The notes: a model not told the origin generated them from the letters alone. A stretch of DNA of 64,000 bases from Myxococcus guangdongensis (GCF_024198255.1 NZ_JAJVKW010000014.1:62001-126000), one strand, 5' to 3'; counted from the stretch's first letter, positions 34,100 to 44,600 are shown. Program-made: numbers and translations.

Positions 34100-35535
34100 G
34101 CCGCGCCCGCCGCGCCTACGAGCGCGCCCTGGACGGCCCCTCGCGGCTGAGGCCCGACCCCCGGCAGCAGCCCGGCCCCGCGCCCCACCGCAACGACGGG
34201 CCCGCCCGCCGCTACTCCTATGAGCGGCTGGTGACGGTGGACCTGCGCCACACGTACTTCAACGGCGCGGAGGACCGCTGCCCCGTGCTGCGCTGCCAGC
34301 CCACGCCCGACACGCGGGTGAGGATGCGCGACTGGGGCCTGCTCTTCCTCGACGAGGGCACGGACTTCTCCGTGCTCTTCGACTCCAACCGCCTGGACGC
34401 CTTCTTCTCCGCGGTGGAGCGCAGGAGCCAGCAGGGCCAGTGGACGTGGCTGTCCTTCGTGCTCGTCTCCGACACGCCCTACTTCGTCAACTTCACCGAC
34501 CTGCCCAGCGACTTCCAGCCCAACCTCTACAACCTCTACTTCAACAACCTGGGCGCGCACTTCGTGGGCAGCCCCCCGTCCCCCACGGACCAGCCGCTCC
34601 ACTGCGAGGGCGCTGTCGCCCCGCCCATCCTGCTCAACCCCGGCACGCACGTCACCGCCGACAGCCGGCAGCGCGTGGTGGGCACCCAGGTGCAGGTGGT
34701 GCTGGTGAGCGACGCGGTGGACCGCGTCGTGGTGATGGATGTGTCCGGGGAGCAGGTCCTCTGCAAGCCGTGCAGCATCCCCAGGTCCCTGCTGGCCCAG
34801 CGCACGCCCTACCTCATCACCTGCGCGCAGGTGGCCCAGGCGCGCGCGAAGGGGCCGGGGGAGGAGCAGCGCGTGGGCACGGTGCTCTACCTGGACCTCG
34901 CGGGCGTCCCCGAGGGGCTCTACACCCTGCGGCAGCTCGCCGCCGACGGGCAGGTGCTGGACCAGGAGGTCGTCCTCTACACGCAGGCATACCCCGCGCC
35001 GCTGGGCTTCATCGACCTGGTGCTGGCCAAGCCCTCCCCCCAGGACACGGGGCTGTATCCCCTGTGCGACGTGCCTCCGCAGGGAGACGGCGCGCGCGTC
35101 GTCCCGCTGGAGCTGCAGCTGCGCTTCGAGCGGCGCAGCACGCGCTGGTGCTACTTCGTCGTCCCGCCCAAGGGCGTCACGTACGAGCAGCTGCGCCTGG
35201 TCGACACGGACACGTCCCAGCCCGTCACCTTCTCCGGCCCCGTGCCCGTCCCCATCCCCGGCGCGGGGGTGACCCAGTGCTTCATCGCGGACCAGGACCT
35301 GCCGCTGCAGGAGCTCTCCAGCTTCGTCTTCGAGCTCAAGGGGCTGAGGACCCAGGGCCTCTTCGAGAACACGCTGATGTCGCGCGTGCCCGTCGCCACG
35401 CCCGCGCTGGTGCTGCCCCGGAGCGGGCCGGCGCCCGGCAAGCCCCGGAGCACGCGCCCCACCCGGTACTCGCGCGACCCGGCGCCCTCGCTGGAAGGGG
35501 CGCGCGACTACTCGGACATCTTCCTGAACCTCTGA
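34096..35535 (+). CDS. Orphan eCIS-operon protein between cap and sheath genes
   Basis: 479 residues, no domain I recognise. The N-terminal ~30 residues are basic/Pro-rich; a likely structured region follows (RLVTVDLRHTYFNG, DWGLLFLDEGTDFSVLF, WLSFVLVSDTPYFVNFTDLP, FQPNLYNLYFNNLGAHFV). Then come predicted beta-strand blocks (VGTQVQVVLVSDAVDRVVVM, TRWCYFVVPPKGVTYEQLR) and a short acidic tail with DYSDIFLNL. No signal peptide or membrane helix. It overlaps the cap gene by ATGA, so it belongs to the operon. By elimination it could be a cap adaptor, a host-envelope anchor, or a fibre-like replacement for the missing Pvc13; none is proven. Confidence 0.75.
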   Translation: MSRARRAYERALDGPSRLRPDPRQQPGPAPHRNDGPARRYSYERLVTVDLRHTYFNGAEDRCPVLRCQPTPDTRVRMRDWGLLFLDEGTDFSVLFDSNRLDAFFSAVERRSQQGQWTWLSFVLVSDTPYFVNFTDLPSDFQPNLYNLYFNNLGAHFVGSPPSPTDQPLHCEGAVAPPILLNPGTHVTADSRQRVVGTQVQVVLVSDAVDRVVVMDVSGEQVLCKPCSIPRSLLAQRTPYLITCAQVAQARAKGPGEEQRVGTVLYLDLAGVPEGLYTLRQLAADGQVLDQEVVLYTQAYPAPLGFIDLVLAKPSPQDTGLYPLCDVPPQGDGARVVPLELQLRFERRSTRWCYFVVPPKGVTYEQLRLVDTDTSQPVTFSGPVPVPIPGAGVTQCFIADQDLPLQELSSFVFELKGLRTQGLFENTLMSRVPVATPALVLPRSGPAPGKPRSTRPTRYSRDPAPSLEGARDYSDIFLNL

Positions 35536-35574
35536 ACCCCGCAGCCGCAGCGCCACCCACGAAACGAGGACCCG

Positions 35575-37125
35575 ATGGCCACCCGACCCGCACGCAAGAC
35601 TCCCGGCGTCTATGTCACCGAGCTGGACGCCTTCCCACCCTCCGTCGTCGGCATCCAGACGGCGGTGCCCGCCTTCATCGGCTACACCCAGACGGCCCAG
35701 CTGAGCGGCAAGCCCGTCCTCAACAAGCCCATCCTCATCAACTCGCTGGCGGACTATCAGCAGGTCTTCGGCGGCGCGCCGGACCCGCTCTTCCGGCTGG
35801 AGGAGGTCACCGACACCACCAAGCAGAAGGCCGGTGACTACGACTTCAAGGTGTACGACGCGGCCACGCCCGTCTGGAAGTACTACAACCTGGTCAACTC
35901 CACCGGCACCCAGTTCAACCTCTTCAACAGCCTGCGGCTGTTCTACGCGAACGGCGGCGGCACCGCGTACATCGTCTCCGTGGGCGACTACACGGCCACG
36001 CTGGGCGCCGACGCGCTCAAGGGCGGCCTGGACGTCATCGCCGAGCAGGTGGGCCCCACGATGCTCGTCGTCCCGGACGCGGTGAACCTCACCACGCTGG
36101 CCGACTACCAGAAGGTCTCCGCGAAGATGCTCGACCAGTGCGGGCAGCTCAAGGACCGCGTGGCGCTGTTGGACGTGTGGGGCTCCGCCACCGTCACCAA
36201 GGACACCCTCACGCAGGTCATCACCGACTACCGCGGCATCCTCGGGGACAAGTTCCTCAACTACGGCATGGCGTACTTCCCCTTCCTGCACACCTCCGTG
36301 CAGGAGGTGAGCGACTTCGACTACCGGAACATCACCCTGGAGGCGACGCTCAAGGACATCCTCAAGCTGGAGAGCGCCAACCTCTACGCCACCAACCCCA
36401 CGCGCAAGACGGCGGTGGACGCGGACATCGACAAGATGGGCACCGTCACGCTCGAGGAGGAGGTGCTGGCGCTCAACCAGAACCTCACCGCCGCGCTGCC
36501 CCTGCTCACGGACATGCTGCGCGTCATCACCGGCAAGGACGACGTGCTGCCCTCCAGCGGCGCCATGGCGGGCATCTACACGTGGAACGACACCAACCGG
36601 GGCGTGTGGAACGCGCCGGCCAACGTCAGCCTGACGTCCGTCACCAGCACCACCTTCAAGCTCAACAACGACCAGCAGGCGGACCTCAACGTCCCGGTGG
36701 ACGGCAAGGCCATCAACGCCGTGCGCGAGTTCGTGGGCCGGGGCTCCGTCGTCTGGGGCGCGCGCACGCTGGACGGCAACAGCAACGACTGGCGCTACAT
36801 CCAGGTGCGCCGCACGCTCGTCTACGTGGAGCAGTCGGTGAAGAGCTCGTTGGACCGCTTCGTCTTCTCCGCCAACGACGGCAACACCTGGGCGTCGGTG
36901 ACGTCCATGGTGTCCAGCTTCCTGCAGGGGCTCTGGTCCCAGGGCGGCCTGCTCGGCGCCACGGCGTCGGACGCCTTCAGCGTGGAGTGCGGCCTGGGCA
37001 GCACCATGACGGCCCAGGACGTGCTCGAGGGCTACATGGTCGTCCAGGTCACGCTGCAGATGATCCGCCCGGCGGAGTTCATCGAGCTGACCTTCAAGCA
37101 GAAGATGGAAGGCGCCAGCGCGTAG
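35575..37125 (+). CDS. eCIS contractile sheath protein
   Basis: 516 residues of the phage tail-sheath family. The N-terminus RKTPGVYVTELDAFPPSVVG and VPAFIGYTQ are typical of sheath monomers (TPGVYVxE). The subtilisin-like sheath core follows, then WRYIQVRRTLVYVEQSVKSSLDRFVFSANDGN and PAEFIELTFKQKME at the C-terminus. The C-terminal arm mediates the mesh between sheath subunits. A single sheath gene is present, where Afp/PVC have three paralogues. It lies 39 bases after the orphan gene, with its own GAGGA ribosome-binding site. Confidence 0.95.
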   Translation: MATRPARKTPGVYVTELDAFPPSVVGIQTAVPAFIGYTQTAQLSGKPVLNKPILINSLADYQQVFGGAPDPLFRLEEVTDTTKQKAGDYDFKVYDAATPVWKYYNLVNSTGTQFNLFNSLRLFYANGGGTAYIVSVGDYTATLGADALKGGLDVIAEQVGPTMLVVPDAVNLTTLADYQKVSAKMLDQCGQLKDRVALLDVWGSATVTKDTLTQVITDYRGILGDKFLNYGMAYFPFLHTSVQEVSDFDYRNITLEATLKDILKLESANLYATNPTRKTAVDADIDKMGTVTLEEEVLALNQNLTAALPLLTDMLRVITGKDDVLPSSGAMAGIYTWNDTNRGVWNAPANVSLTSVTSTTFKLNNDQQADLNVPVDGKAINAVREFVGRGSVVWGARTLDGNSNDWRYIQVRRTLVYVEQSVKSSLDRFVFSANDGNTWASVTSMVSSFLQGLWSQGGLLGATASDAFSVECGLGSTMTAQDVLEGYMVVQVTLQMIRPAEFIELTFKQKMEGASA

Positions 37126-37183
37126 CGCGCCGTGCCGTTGTGACGACTGATTCCACCCGATTCAAGCCGAACGAGGAGCCGCC

Positions 37184-37636
37184 ATGGCAGGAGAAGTTCA
37201 GAACGACATCTGGCCGTTGCCGAAATTCTATTTCTCCGTGCAGCTCGGGGACGACACCTCCGTGAGCTTCCAGGAAGTGGATGGCCTGGAGACGGAGACG
37301 CAGGTCATCGAGTACCGGCACGGCAACAACCCCAGCTTCTTCCCCATCAAGATGCCCGGCCTGGGCAAGGTGGGGAACGTGAGGATGCGCAAGGGCATCT
37401 TCGTGAACGATGCCCGCTTCTGGGCCTGGTACAACGAAATCAAGATGAACACGATTGCCCGGCGGACGGTCATCATCAGTCTGCTGGATGAGCAGGGCGC
37501 GCCGAAGATGACGTGGACGCTCAACAACGCGTGGCCCACGAAGCTCTCCGGCACGGACCTCAAGTCCGAGGGCAACGAGGTGGCCGTGGAGACGCTCGAG
37601 GTCGCCTTCGAGACGCTCGTCGTCGCCGCGCCTTAA
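37184..37636 (+). CDS. eCIS inner tube protein 1
   Basis: 150 residues, phage tail tube (gp19) family, matching Pvc1/Afp1. The opening PLPKFYFSVQLGDDTSVSFQ EVDGL and the later YRHGNNPSFFPIKMPG and the C-terminal VETLEVAFETLV are the family hallmarks; monomers stack as hexamers to form the tube. GAGGAG lies seven bases before the ATG. It is the major tube paralogue by similarity of length and position after the sheath gene. Confidence 0.93.
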   Translation: MAGEVQNDIWPLPKFYFSVQLGDDTSVSFQEVDGLETETQVIEYRHGNNPSFFPIKMPGLGKVGNVRMRKGIFVNDARFWAWYNEIKMNTIARRTVIISLLDEQGAPKMTWTLNNAWPTKLSGTDLKSEGNEVAVETLEVAFETLVVAAP

Positions 37637-37650
37637 TCCCTCTCATCGCC

Positions 37651-38181
37651 ATGTCCGAACCCTACTATCCGCCAGGCGCGTTCTACTTCAGCGTCTCCGT
37701 GCTCGGCTCCGCGACGCTGCTCGCGGCGGCGAGCGATTTGGACGCGTCGTTCCAGGAGATCTCCGGCATCGAGGCCCGCTGGGACACCGAGGACGTCACC
37801 GAGGGCGGCGAGAACCGCTTCATCCACAAGCTGCCCAAGGCGGCCCGGTACTCCAACCTGGTGCTCAAGCGGGGCGTGGTGACGCGGGACTCGTTCCTGG
37901 CGGAGTGGTTCGGACAGAGCGTGGGCTCGGGGCTGTCGTTGCCCCTGCTCCCGCAGAACATCCTGGTGCTGCTGCTCAACGAGGAAGGCCTGCCGCTGGT
38001 GGCGTGGGGCTTCGTCAACGCGTGGCCGCTGCGCTGGCAGGTCTCACCGATGAGCTCGCAGGAGAACCGCATCCTCACCGAGTCATTGGAGCTGTCCTAC
38101 AACTACTTCGAGCGGGTGAACCTGGGCAGCCCGGCCTCCGTGGCCATCAAGCTGGCCCAGCTCACCTCTCGGTTGATGTGA
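37651..38181 (+). CDS. eCIS inner tube protein 2 (Pvc5-like)
   Basis: 176 residues. The same gp19-like fold as the previous gene (GAFYFSVSVLGSATLLAAAS, FQEISGIEARWDTEDVTEGG, RYSNLVLKRGVV, TESLELSYNYFERVNLG), diverged, in the position of Pvc5/Afp5, the tube initiator that sits on the baseplate hub. The start at 37651 is the first ATG after the previous stop (14 bases) with an acceptable context. Confidence 0.9.
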   Translation: MSEPYYPPGAFYFSVSVLGSATLLAAASDLDASFQEISGIEARWDTEDVTEGGENRFIHKLPKAARYSNLVLKRGVVTRDSFLAEWFGQSVGSGLSLPLLPQNILVLLLNEEGLPLVAWGFVNAWPLRWQVSPMSSQENRILTESLELSYNYFERVNLGSPASVAIKLAQLTSRLM

Positions 38182-38192
38182 GGCGCGCGCAC

Positions 38193-38384
38193 ATGCCGCT
38201 CGAGGTCAACGAGGTGGGCATCCAGGTCAACGTGAAGGACGGCTCGGGCGAAGACGGCCTGGAGGTGTCCAGCACGCCGGTGGCGGACTGCAACCACGCG
38301 GAGGAGCAAGCGGAGAAGGAGCGGATGATGGAGGAGTGCGTGCGGCGCGTGCTCCAGGTGCTCAAGGCCCAGCGGGAGCGTTGA
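38193..38384 (+). CDS. eCIS DUF5908 small protein (Pvc6 position)
   Basis: 63 residues. MPLEVNEVGIQVNVKDGS is the signature beginning of DUF5908, a small family found in eCIS operons; the second half is a charged helix (ADCNHAEEQAEKERMMEECV). Position between tube 2 and the LysM protein matches Pvc6/Afp6, a short protein whose place in the particle is not settled. It is easily missed because of its size. Confidence 0.85.
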   Translation: MPLEVNEVGIQVNVKDGSGEDGLEVSSTPVADCNHAEEQAEKERMMEECVRRVLQVLKAQRER

Positions 38385-38386
38385 CC

Positions 38387-39088
38387 ATGGGGTTCTCCGG
38401 CAGCCTCGAGAAGATGAACGTCATCGCCTACCAGAAGTCCGACTTCACGTCGGAGGTGGGCCGCTACACCGTGTACATCAACCCGGCGTCGTACTCGCAA
38501 ACGTACTGCGTCAAGTACAACGACGTGCAGCCGCAGGGCAGCAGCGGCGGCTCGCCGGAGTTCAACCGCATTCCCTCCGACACGGTGGAGCTGGAGCTGG
38601 TGTTCGACGGCACCGGCGTGGTGCCCAGCCCGCTGCCGGGGCTCATGCCCTTCACCGACGATGGCATCGCGGACCAGGTGTCGAAGTTCAAGAACCTGGT
38701 CTTCACCTACAACGGGAACATCCACAGCCCCAACTACCTGAAGCTGTCGTGGGGCACGTTCCTGTTCAAGTGCCGGCTGTCGAAGCTGAGCATGACGTAC
38801 ACGCTGTTCAAGCCGGACGGCACGCCGCTGCGCGCGCGGGCCAAGGGGACGTTCCTCGGCTACAACGACGAGGTGGAGCTGGCGCTCAAGGCGCGGATGA
38901 GCTCTCCGGACCTGACGCACGTGCGCACCGTGAAGGCGGGCGACACGCTGCCGCTGATGTGCTTCCGCATCTACGGCACCAGCACGCTCTACCTGGAGGT
39001 CGCGCGGGTCAACGGCCTGGTCGACTTCCGGCGGCTCACGGTGGGCTCGCAGTTGGTCTTCCCGCCGCTCCAGGAGCGCCAGACATGA
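38387..39088 (+). CDS. eCIS LysM hub protein (Pvc7-like)
   Basis: 233 residues. The N-terminal ~170 residues belong to the Pvc7/Afp7 fold, and a LysM-type domain (HVRTVKAGDTLPLMCFRIYG, LTVGSQLVFPP) occupies the C-terminal ~50 residues. In Afp/PVC this protein bridges the tube initiator and the spike in the baseplate. The start is two bases after the previous stop; its end overlaps the spike gene by ATGA. Confidence 0.9.
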   Translation: MGFSGSLEKMNVIAYQKSDFTSEVGRYTVYINPASYSQTYCVKYNDVQPQGSSGGSPEFNRIPSDTVELELVFDGTGVVPSPLPGLMPFTDDGIADQVSKFKNLVFTYNGNIHSPNYLKLSWGTFLFKCRLSKLSMTYTLFKPDGTPLRARAKGTFLGYNDEVELALKARMSSPDLTHVRTVKAGDTLPLMCFRIYGTSTLYLEVARVNGLVDFRRLTVGSQLVFPPLQERQT

Positions 39089-40884
39089 GCCCCCCCTCGC
39101 CCGCGAAGGACGCAGGCGCCCTGACGACGTTCGCCATCCAGGCGGACGGGGCGCTCATCCCCACCACGTTCCGCGTCGTCTCGGTGGACACGTGGCTGGG
39201 GGTCAACAAGCTGCCGCGCGCGAAGCTGGTGTTGTTCGACGGGGACGCCGCCACGGGCACCTTCCCCATCAGCGCGATGTCCACCTTCCTGCCCGGCGCG
39301 CGCGTCACCATCTCCGCCGGCTACGACGGGGACAACACGCGCATCTTCGAAGGGGTGGTGTGCCGGCAGGGGTTGGACATCGACGCTGGGTCGGGCTCGA
39401 AGCTGGTGGTGGAGCTGAGCGACGAGGCGCTGAAGATGACGCTGGAGCGCAAGAGCGGCTTCTTCGAGAAGGTGAAGGACAGCGCGCTCATCCAGACGCT
39501 GCTGTCGCGCAACGGGCTGTCCGGGAGCGTGGAGGCCACCACGGGCGTGCACGACGAAATCGTCCAGTACTACGCCACGGACTGGGACTTGATGGTGACG
39601 CGGGCGCAGCTCAACGGCCTGGTCGTCATGGCGGACGGCGGGAAGGTGACGGTGGCGGAGCCGGACACGAGCCAGACGCCAGTGCTCGCGGTGGCCTACG
39701 GCACCACCATCCTGGACCTGCAGGCGGAGCTGGATGCGACGACGCAGTTCGATGCGTCCTCCATCAAGGGCTACACCTGGGACGCGGGGGCGCAGAAGCT
39801 CATCGAGTCGGGGCCTCGCGCGGTGTCGGTGAAGGAGCAGGGCAACGTCTCGTCGGCGCAGCTGGCCAAGGTCTTCGGCGCGAAGAAGGTGGTGGTGCAG
39901 ACGGGCGCGGAGCTGACGTCCACGGACCTCCAGGACTGGGCCTCGGCGGAGCTGCTGTTGTCGAAGCTGTCGAAGATTCGCGGCACGGTGCGCTTCCAGG
40001 GCAGCGCGCTCGCCAAGGTGGGCAAGACGCTGGAATTGGGCGGGCTGGGGCCTCGCTTCAACGGCACGGCCTTCATCAGCGGCGTGAGGCACCACATCGA
40101 GGACGGGCGGTGGCTGACGACGGTGGACTTCGGGTTGTCCTCGCGCTGGTTCACGTCGGAGTCGCCGGACATCGCGGCGCCCGGAGCGTCCGGGCAGCTG
40201 CCTCCCGTCAAGGGACTGCAGACGGGCGTGGTGAAGCAGGTGGCCAAGGACCCCGGGGGGGAGCTGCGCGTGCTGGTGGGGCTGCCGCTCTTCCAGGACC
40301 CGAGCCAGGGCGTGTGGGCGCGGCTGGGGATGTTCTACGCGTCCAAGGGCGTGGGCGCGCTGTTCTATCCGGAGGTGGGCGACGAGGTGGTGGTGGGCTT
40401 CATGAACGAGGACCCGAGAGACCCCATCATCCTGGGCTCCGTGTACAGCAAGCAGCGCGCGCCCGCGTCTCCCCCAGACGAGCAGAACACGAAGAAGGCC
40501 GTGGTGACGCGCTCCAAGCTGGAGCTGTCGTTCGACGACGAGAAGAAGATCATCCTCATCAAGACGCCCGGCGGCCACACGGTGAAGCTGGACGACGCGT
40601 CCGGGGCCATCTCGCTCCAGGACAGCAATGGCAACACCGTGTCGCTGTCCAAGGGCGGCATCGTGTTGGACAGCGCGTCCGACGTGAAGATTTCAGCGAA
40701 GCGCAACGTGGCGGTGAAGGCGGGGGGGAACCTGACGCTCGAGGCCACGGGGAACGTCTCCGTGAGCGGCGCGCAGGTGACGAACAAGGCCTCGATGAAG
40801 TTCGCGGCCAGCGGCAACGCGCAGGCCGAGGTGACGTCCAGCGGCGTCCTCACGGTGCGCGGCACGCTGGTCAAAATCAACTGA
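39085..40884 (+). CDS. eCIS VgrG-like spike/hub protein (Pvc8-like)
   Basis: 599 residues. An N-terminal gp27-like hub region (TTFRVVSVDTWLGVNKLPRA, KLVVELSDEALKMTLERKSG) precedes a gp5-type OB domain (GLPLFQDPSQGVWARLGMFY, GALFYPEVGDEVVVGFMNED, DPIILGSVYS) and a C-terminal beta-helix spike made of short repeats (KISAKRNVAVKAGGNLTLEA). This is the usual VgrG/gp27-gp5 fusion. It trimerises to form the puncturing device below the tube. No extra effector domain is fused at the C-terminus. Confidence 0.93.
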   Translation: MSPPSPAKDAGALTTFAIQADGALIPTTFRVVSVDTWLGVNKLPRAKLVLFDGDAATGTFPISAMSTFLPGARVTISAGYDGDNTRIFEGVVCRQGLDIDAGSGSKLVVELSDEALKMTLERKSGFFEKVKDSALIQTLLSRNGLSGSVEATTGVHDEIVQYYATDWDLMVTRAQLNGLVVMADGGKVTVAEPDTSQTPVLAVAYGTTILDLQAELDATTQFDASSIKGYTWDAGAQKLIESGPRAVSVKEQGNVSSAQLAKVFGAKKVVVQTGAELTSTDLQDWASAELLLSKLSKIRGTVRFQGSALAKVGKTLELGGLGPRFNGTAFISGVRHHIEDGRWLTTVDFGLSSRWFTSESPDIAAPGASGQLPPVKGLQTGVVKQVAKDPGGELRVLVGLPLFQDPSQGVWARLGMFYASKGVGALFYPEVGDEVVVGFMNEDPRDPIILGSVYSKQRAPASPPDEQNTKKAVVTRSKLELSFDDEKKIILIKTPGGHTVKLDDASGAISLQDSNGNTVSLSKGGIVLDSASDVKISAKRNVAVKAGGNLTLEATGNVSVSGAQVTNKASMKFAASGNAQAEVTSSGVLTVRGTLVKIN

Positions 40885-40909
40885 GTGCCGTGCCTGAAAG
40901 GAGTGCCTC

Positions 40910-41212
40910 ATGCCTCCCGCAGCCCGACTCACCGACTTCCATCAGTGCCCCATGACGACGCCCGTGGGTCCCGCGCAGGTGCCGCACGTCGGGGGTCCCA
41001 TCGCGGGCCCAGGCGCCGTCACCGTGCTCATCGGCGGGCTGCCCGCGGCGAAGGTGGGCGACATCGCCATCTGCGTGGGGCCGCCGGACGCCATCGTGAA
41101 GGGCTCCATGACGGTGAAGGTGATGGGGCTGCCCGCGGCTCGGTTGGGGGACAAGACGGCCCATGGCGGCACCGTGCTCGTGGGCCTGCCCACGGTGATG
41201 ATTGGAGGGTGA
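40910..41212 (+). CDS. eCIS PAAR-type spike tip protein (Pvc10-like)
   Basis: 100 residues of PAAR type. It opens with MPPAARLTDFHQCPM and shows two symmetric half-repeats (VLIGGLPAAKVGDIAIC and VMGLPAARLGDKTAHGG) typical of the cone-shaped PAAR tip with metal-binding His/Cys. AAAGGAG is placed eight bases upstream of the ATG. It sharpens the VgrG spike. No C-terminal toxin extension is present. Confidence 0.93.
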   Translation: MPPAARLTDFHQCPMTTPVGPAQVPHVGGPIAGPGAVTVLIGGLPAAKVGDIAICVGPPDAIVKGSMTVKVMGLPAARLGDKTAHGGTVLVGLPTVMIGG

Positions 41213-41218
41213 GGCGCG

Positions 41219-41644
41219 ATGGAGACCAAGGCCCCTTCGTTCCTCGGCACCGGGTGGAGCTTCCCGCCCACGTTCTCCCGGAGCACCGGCGGCGTGATGA
41301 TGGCCAGCGGCGAGCTGGACATCCGCGAGAGCCTCTGGGTGTTGCTGTCCACGTCGCTGGGCGAGCGCACGATGCTGCCCAACTACGGCTGTGAGCTGCG
41401 GACGATGGTGTTCCGCGGCGTGAACACCACGCTGACGCGGCAGATACAGGACTACGTCCAGCAGGCCATCCTCTACTGGGAGCCGCGCATCGTCGTGGAC
41501 GCGGTGACGGTGCAGAAGGACGCCTCGGTGGAGGGGCTGCTCACCATCACCGTGTCCTATGTCGTCACGCAGACGAACTCGCGCAGCAACCTCGTCTATC
41601 CCTTCTATCTGCAGGAGGGGAGCATCCCGGTCACGGGGCCCTAG
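41219..41644 (+). CDS. eCIS gp25-like baseplate wedge protein (Pvc9-like)
   Basis: 141 residues with the GPW/gp25 fold: SGELDIRESLWVLLSTSLGE RTML (the EPR-like lysozyme-related core), NYGCELRTMVFRGVN and EPRIVVDAVTVQ. gp25 nucleates sheath assembly on the baseplate. It is six bases after the PAAR gene and three before the J-like gene. Confidence 0.93.
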   Translation: METKAPSFLGTGWSFPPTFSRSTGGVMMASGELDIRESLWVLLSTSLGERTMLPNYGCELRTMVFRGVNTTLTRQIQDYVQQAILYWEPRIVVDAVTVQKDASVEGLLTITVSYVVTQTNSRSNLVYPFYLQEGSIPVTGP

Positions 41645-41647
41645 ACC

Positions 41648-44600
41648 ATGGCTCCGCTCGACAAGAAGGTCGCCATCAACGACGCGCCCAGCCAGCTCAC
41701 GCGGTGGCTGCGCGCGCTGGAGGACGGGTATGCGCCGGTGGACGGACGCACGCGCTCGGAGCTGCTCGACTTCGCGCCGCGCTTCGGGGCGCTCGTCTAC
41801 TTCTATGACTTGAAGAACCAGCGCGACGGGAACTGGTCGGAGTTCTTCCTCGCGGACCCGGTGATGGTACTCGCGTCCATCGACGCGCTCGACACGGGCT
41901 CGGTGGAGGAGCAGTTCCTGCGCACGGCGCGGGAGGTGGACCTGGCGCGGACGCCGGAGCGTGCGTTCCAGACGCTCTCGGAAGGCTTCGAGCTCCTCCT
42001 CGGGCTCGCGCGTCGGTTCGACCTCTGGCTGCGCGGCGCGGGGCTGGGCGCGCAGGGTGAGGCGGCGCGGCTCCTGGGGCAGGACCTGGTGGGCGCCGTC
42101 GAGGGGCCGCTGTCGGGGGCGCTGCGCTCGTTGGTGAGCATGGCGAAGGGCGCGGCCGGACCGCAGGCGCTGGGGCGGCTCATCCGTCTGGACATCGCTG
42201 GGATGTCGCCGCTCTGGGGGCTGGAGGACCTGCCGGCGGATGGCTCGGCGTATCGCGGTGCGACGAAGGAGGCGCGGGCGCGCTCGGCGATGGCGAAGCT
42301 GGAGCCACTGCTGGGGGCCTTCCTGGATTCGCTCTCACAGCTCCAGGGGCTCGCGCGGCAGGTGCTGCCGTCGGCGCTGGCGAATGGGGACCATCCTCCG
42401 CACCTGGCGCTCTACATGGCGTTCGTGCGGCTCTTCCGCACCGCGCAGGACACGGTCAACTCGGTGTCGGGGCGGTACGCGCCCTTCTATCACCGCGACG
42501 TGCTGCGACTGCGTCCTCGGGGCGCGCTGCCGGACAGCACGTACCTCACCTTCACGCTCGCCGATGACGAGGCGGTGAGAAGTGAGGTCGTTCCCCGAGG
42601 CACCCTGTTCCCCGCGGGGAAGCGTCCGGATGGACAGGACATCCTCTTCGCCTCGGACAACACGGTGGGCGTCTCCCGCGCCACCGTGGCCCGACGACTC
42701 GCGCTCCGTGTGCTGCGGGGACCGCTGGTTCCGGAGGTCGCGGCGCCCGTCGCGAGCTCGCGCGTGCTCGCCGCTTCCGGACCCAGCGCGCAAGGCACGC
42801 AACCGCCATCCGGTGGGCTGCTTCAGCCGGTGACCTCGGCAAGAGGCGACCTGGGGCCCGCGTCGGCGGACCGGGAGCGTTCGACGCCCGGCGCGCTCGG
42901 GCCACGACCGTCAGCGGCCTCACGACCCGGTCTCATCGACGGCCCGCACCCATCTCCGAAGCCTCCGACCACCACTCCGCCCGTCGAAGGAGAGGCGCCG
43001 CTCACCGTCGTCAAGCAGGTGCTCATCTCGGAGATGCCTCTCGAGCCGGCGGTGGCATCGGACCCGGCCGCGGAGCCGCTTCCGGGTTGGGCGACGTTCG
43101 GTGCCGTGCAGGAGGGCGTCACCACCACCGCCGTCACGGGCCCCGCGGCGCTCGGCTTCGCGCTCGCCTCCAGCTACCTGCGCCTGACGGGCGGCAGCCG
43201 CGTGGTGACGTTGAACGTGCCCCTCTCATCCGAGTCCGCTCGCCTCCTGAGCACCCGACTGGAGGCGCTCGCCGAGGCCACCGGCCTGGATGCGCAGACC
43301 GTGTTCCTCCAGGTGCTGCGTGAGTCGTTCACCCTCCAGGTCTCCACCGAGGATGGCTGGCTGACGGTGGAGCGCTACGAGCCCATCCTCCCCGCGAACC
43401 TCGGCCCCGTGGGCGTGGTGCCCGTGGTGACGTTCTTCGGGCTCTGGTTCGAGCTGCCCCCGTCCGCGCCGCCCGTGGTGCCCAACGGCGCCGCGCCCGC
43501 GCCGGACCTGCCCATGCTGCGCGCCTTGCTGAGCCCCGAGCCCGTCGCCCTGCGCAACGGCGTCGAGGTCCATCCCGTGTCGCTGCTGGACGCGGTGGCC
43601 TTCCAGAACCTGGAGCTGCAGGTCCAGGTGCGCGACCTGACCGGCGTGAGCATCGAGAACACCCAAGGCGAGGTGGACCCGAGCACCCCGTGGGCCCTCT
43701 TCGGCGCCTCGCCGGTGGTGGGCTCGTACGCGCGACTGCGCCACTCCGAGCTCTTCGTCAAACGCCTCGACACGCTCTCGCTCGCGCTCGACTGGTTCAA
43801 CCTCCCCTCGGACAAGGAGGGCTTCGCGGGCTACTACCGCGACTACACCGTGGGGCCCGACGGACTGCCGACGGAGAACCTCTTCGACAACACGAGCTTC
43901 AGCGTGGACCTGCGCGTGCTCCGGCCCGGGGCCTGGACGCTCCAGCCCCTCGCGGCTCCCAGCTCGCCGCCGTGCCCCGTGTCCCCTCCGAGCGATGATG
44001 TGCCCAAGGAGGGCGTGCGCGGCTGCCTCTTCCGCACGAAGCCAGACTGCGACACGCCTCCGCCCGAGCCGCGCGGCACGCTGTGCCAGGACACCGTGCT
44101 GAAGCAGTTCGACGTGGCCCCCGGCACGCCGCCCGACTACTACGACCCGGCGACGAGCGCGCTCGAGCTCCGACTGGCCACTCCGTCGTATGCCTTCGGT
44201 GACTCGCTCTACACCGTCAACGTGTTGAACGCGGTGCTGGCGGAGCTGCCCGACGGCTCGCAGCCTCCTCCCACGGAGGGCTCGCGAATCCTCAAGGACA
44301 TCAAGTACCCGAATCCCCCCTGGCTGCCCCAGGTGCAGACGCTGGCCGTGCATTACTCCGCGCACTGCCTGCTCGACGAGGCGCGCTACTTCCACCTGCT
44401 GCCCTTCGAGGGCTTCAAGCAGGTGACCGCCGACCCGCAGCGGGCGGTGGCGCTGCTCCCCCACTTCAAGGCTCCCGCGAACCTGTACCTCGGCTTCACC
44501 GGCCTGGACGAAGCCCAGAGCCTCACGATGCTGTTCCAGATGAGCGGCACCTTCACGGGGACGGGCGAGGTTCCCACCGTGCAGTGGGAGTGGCTCACTC

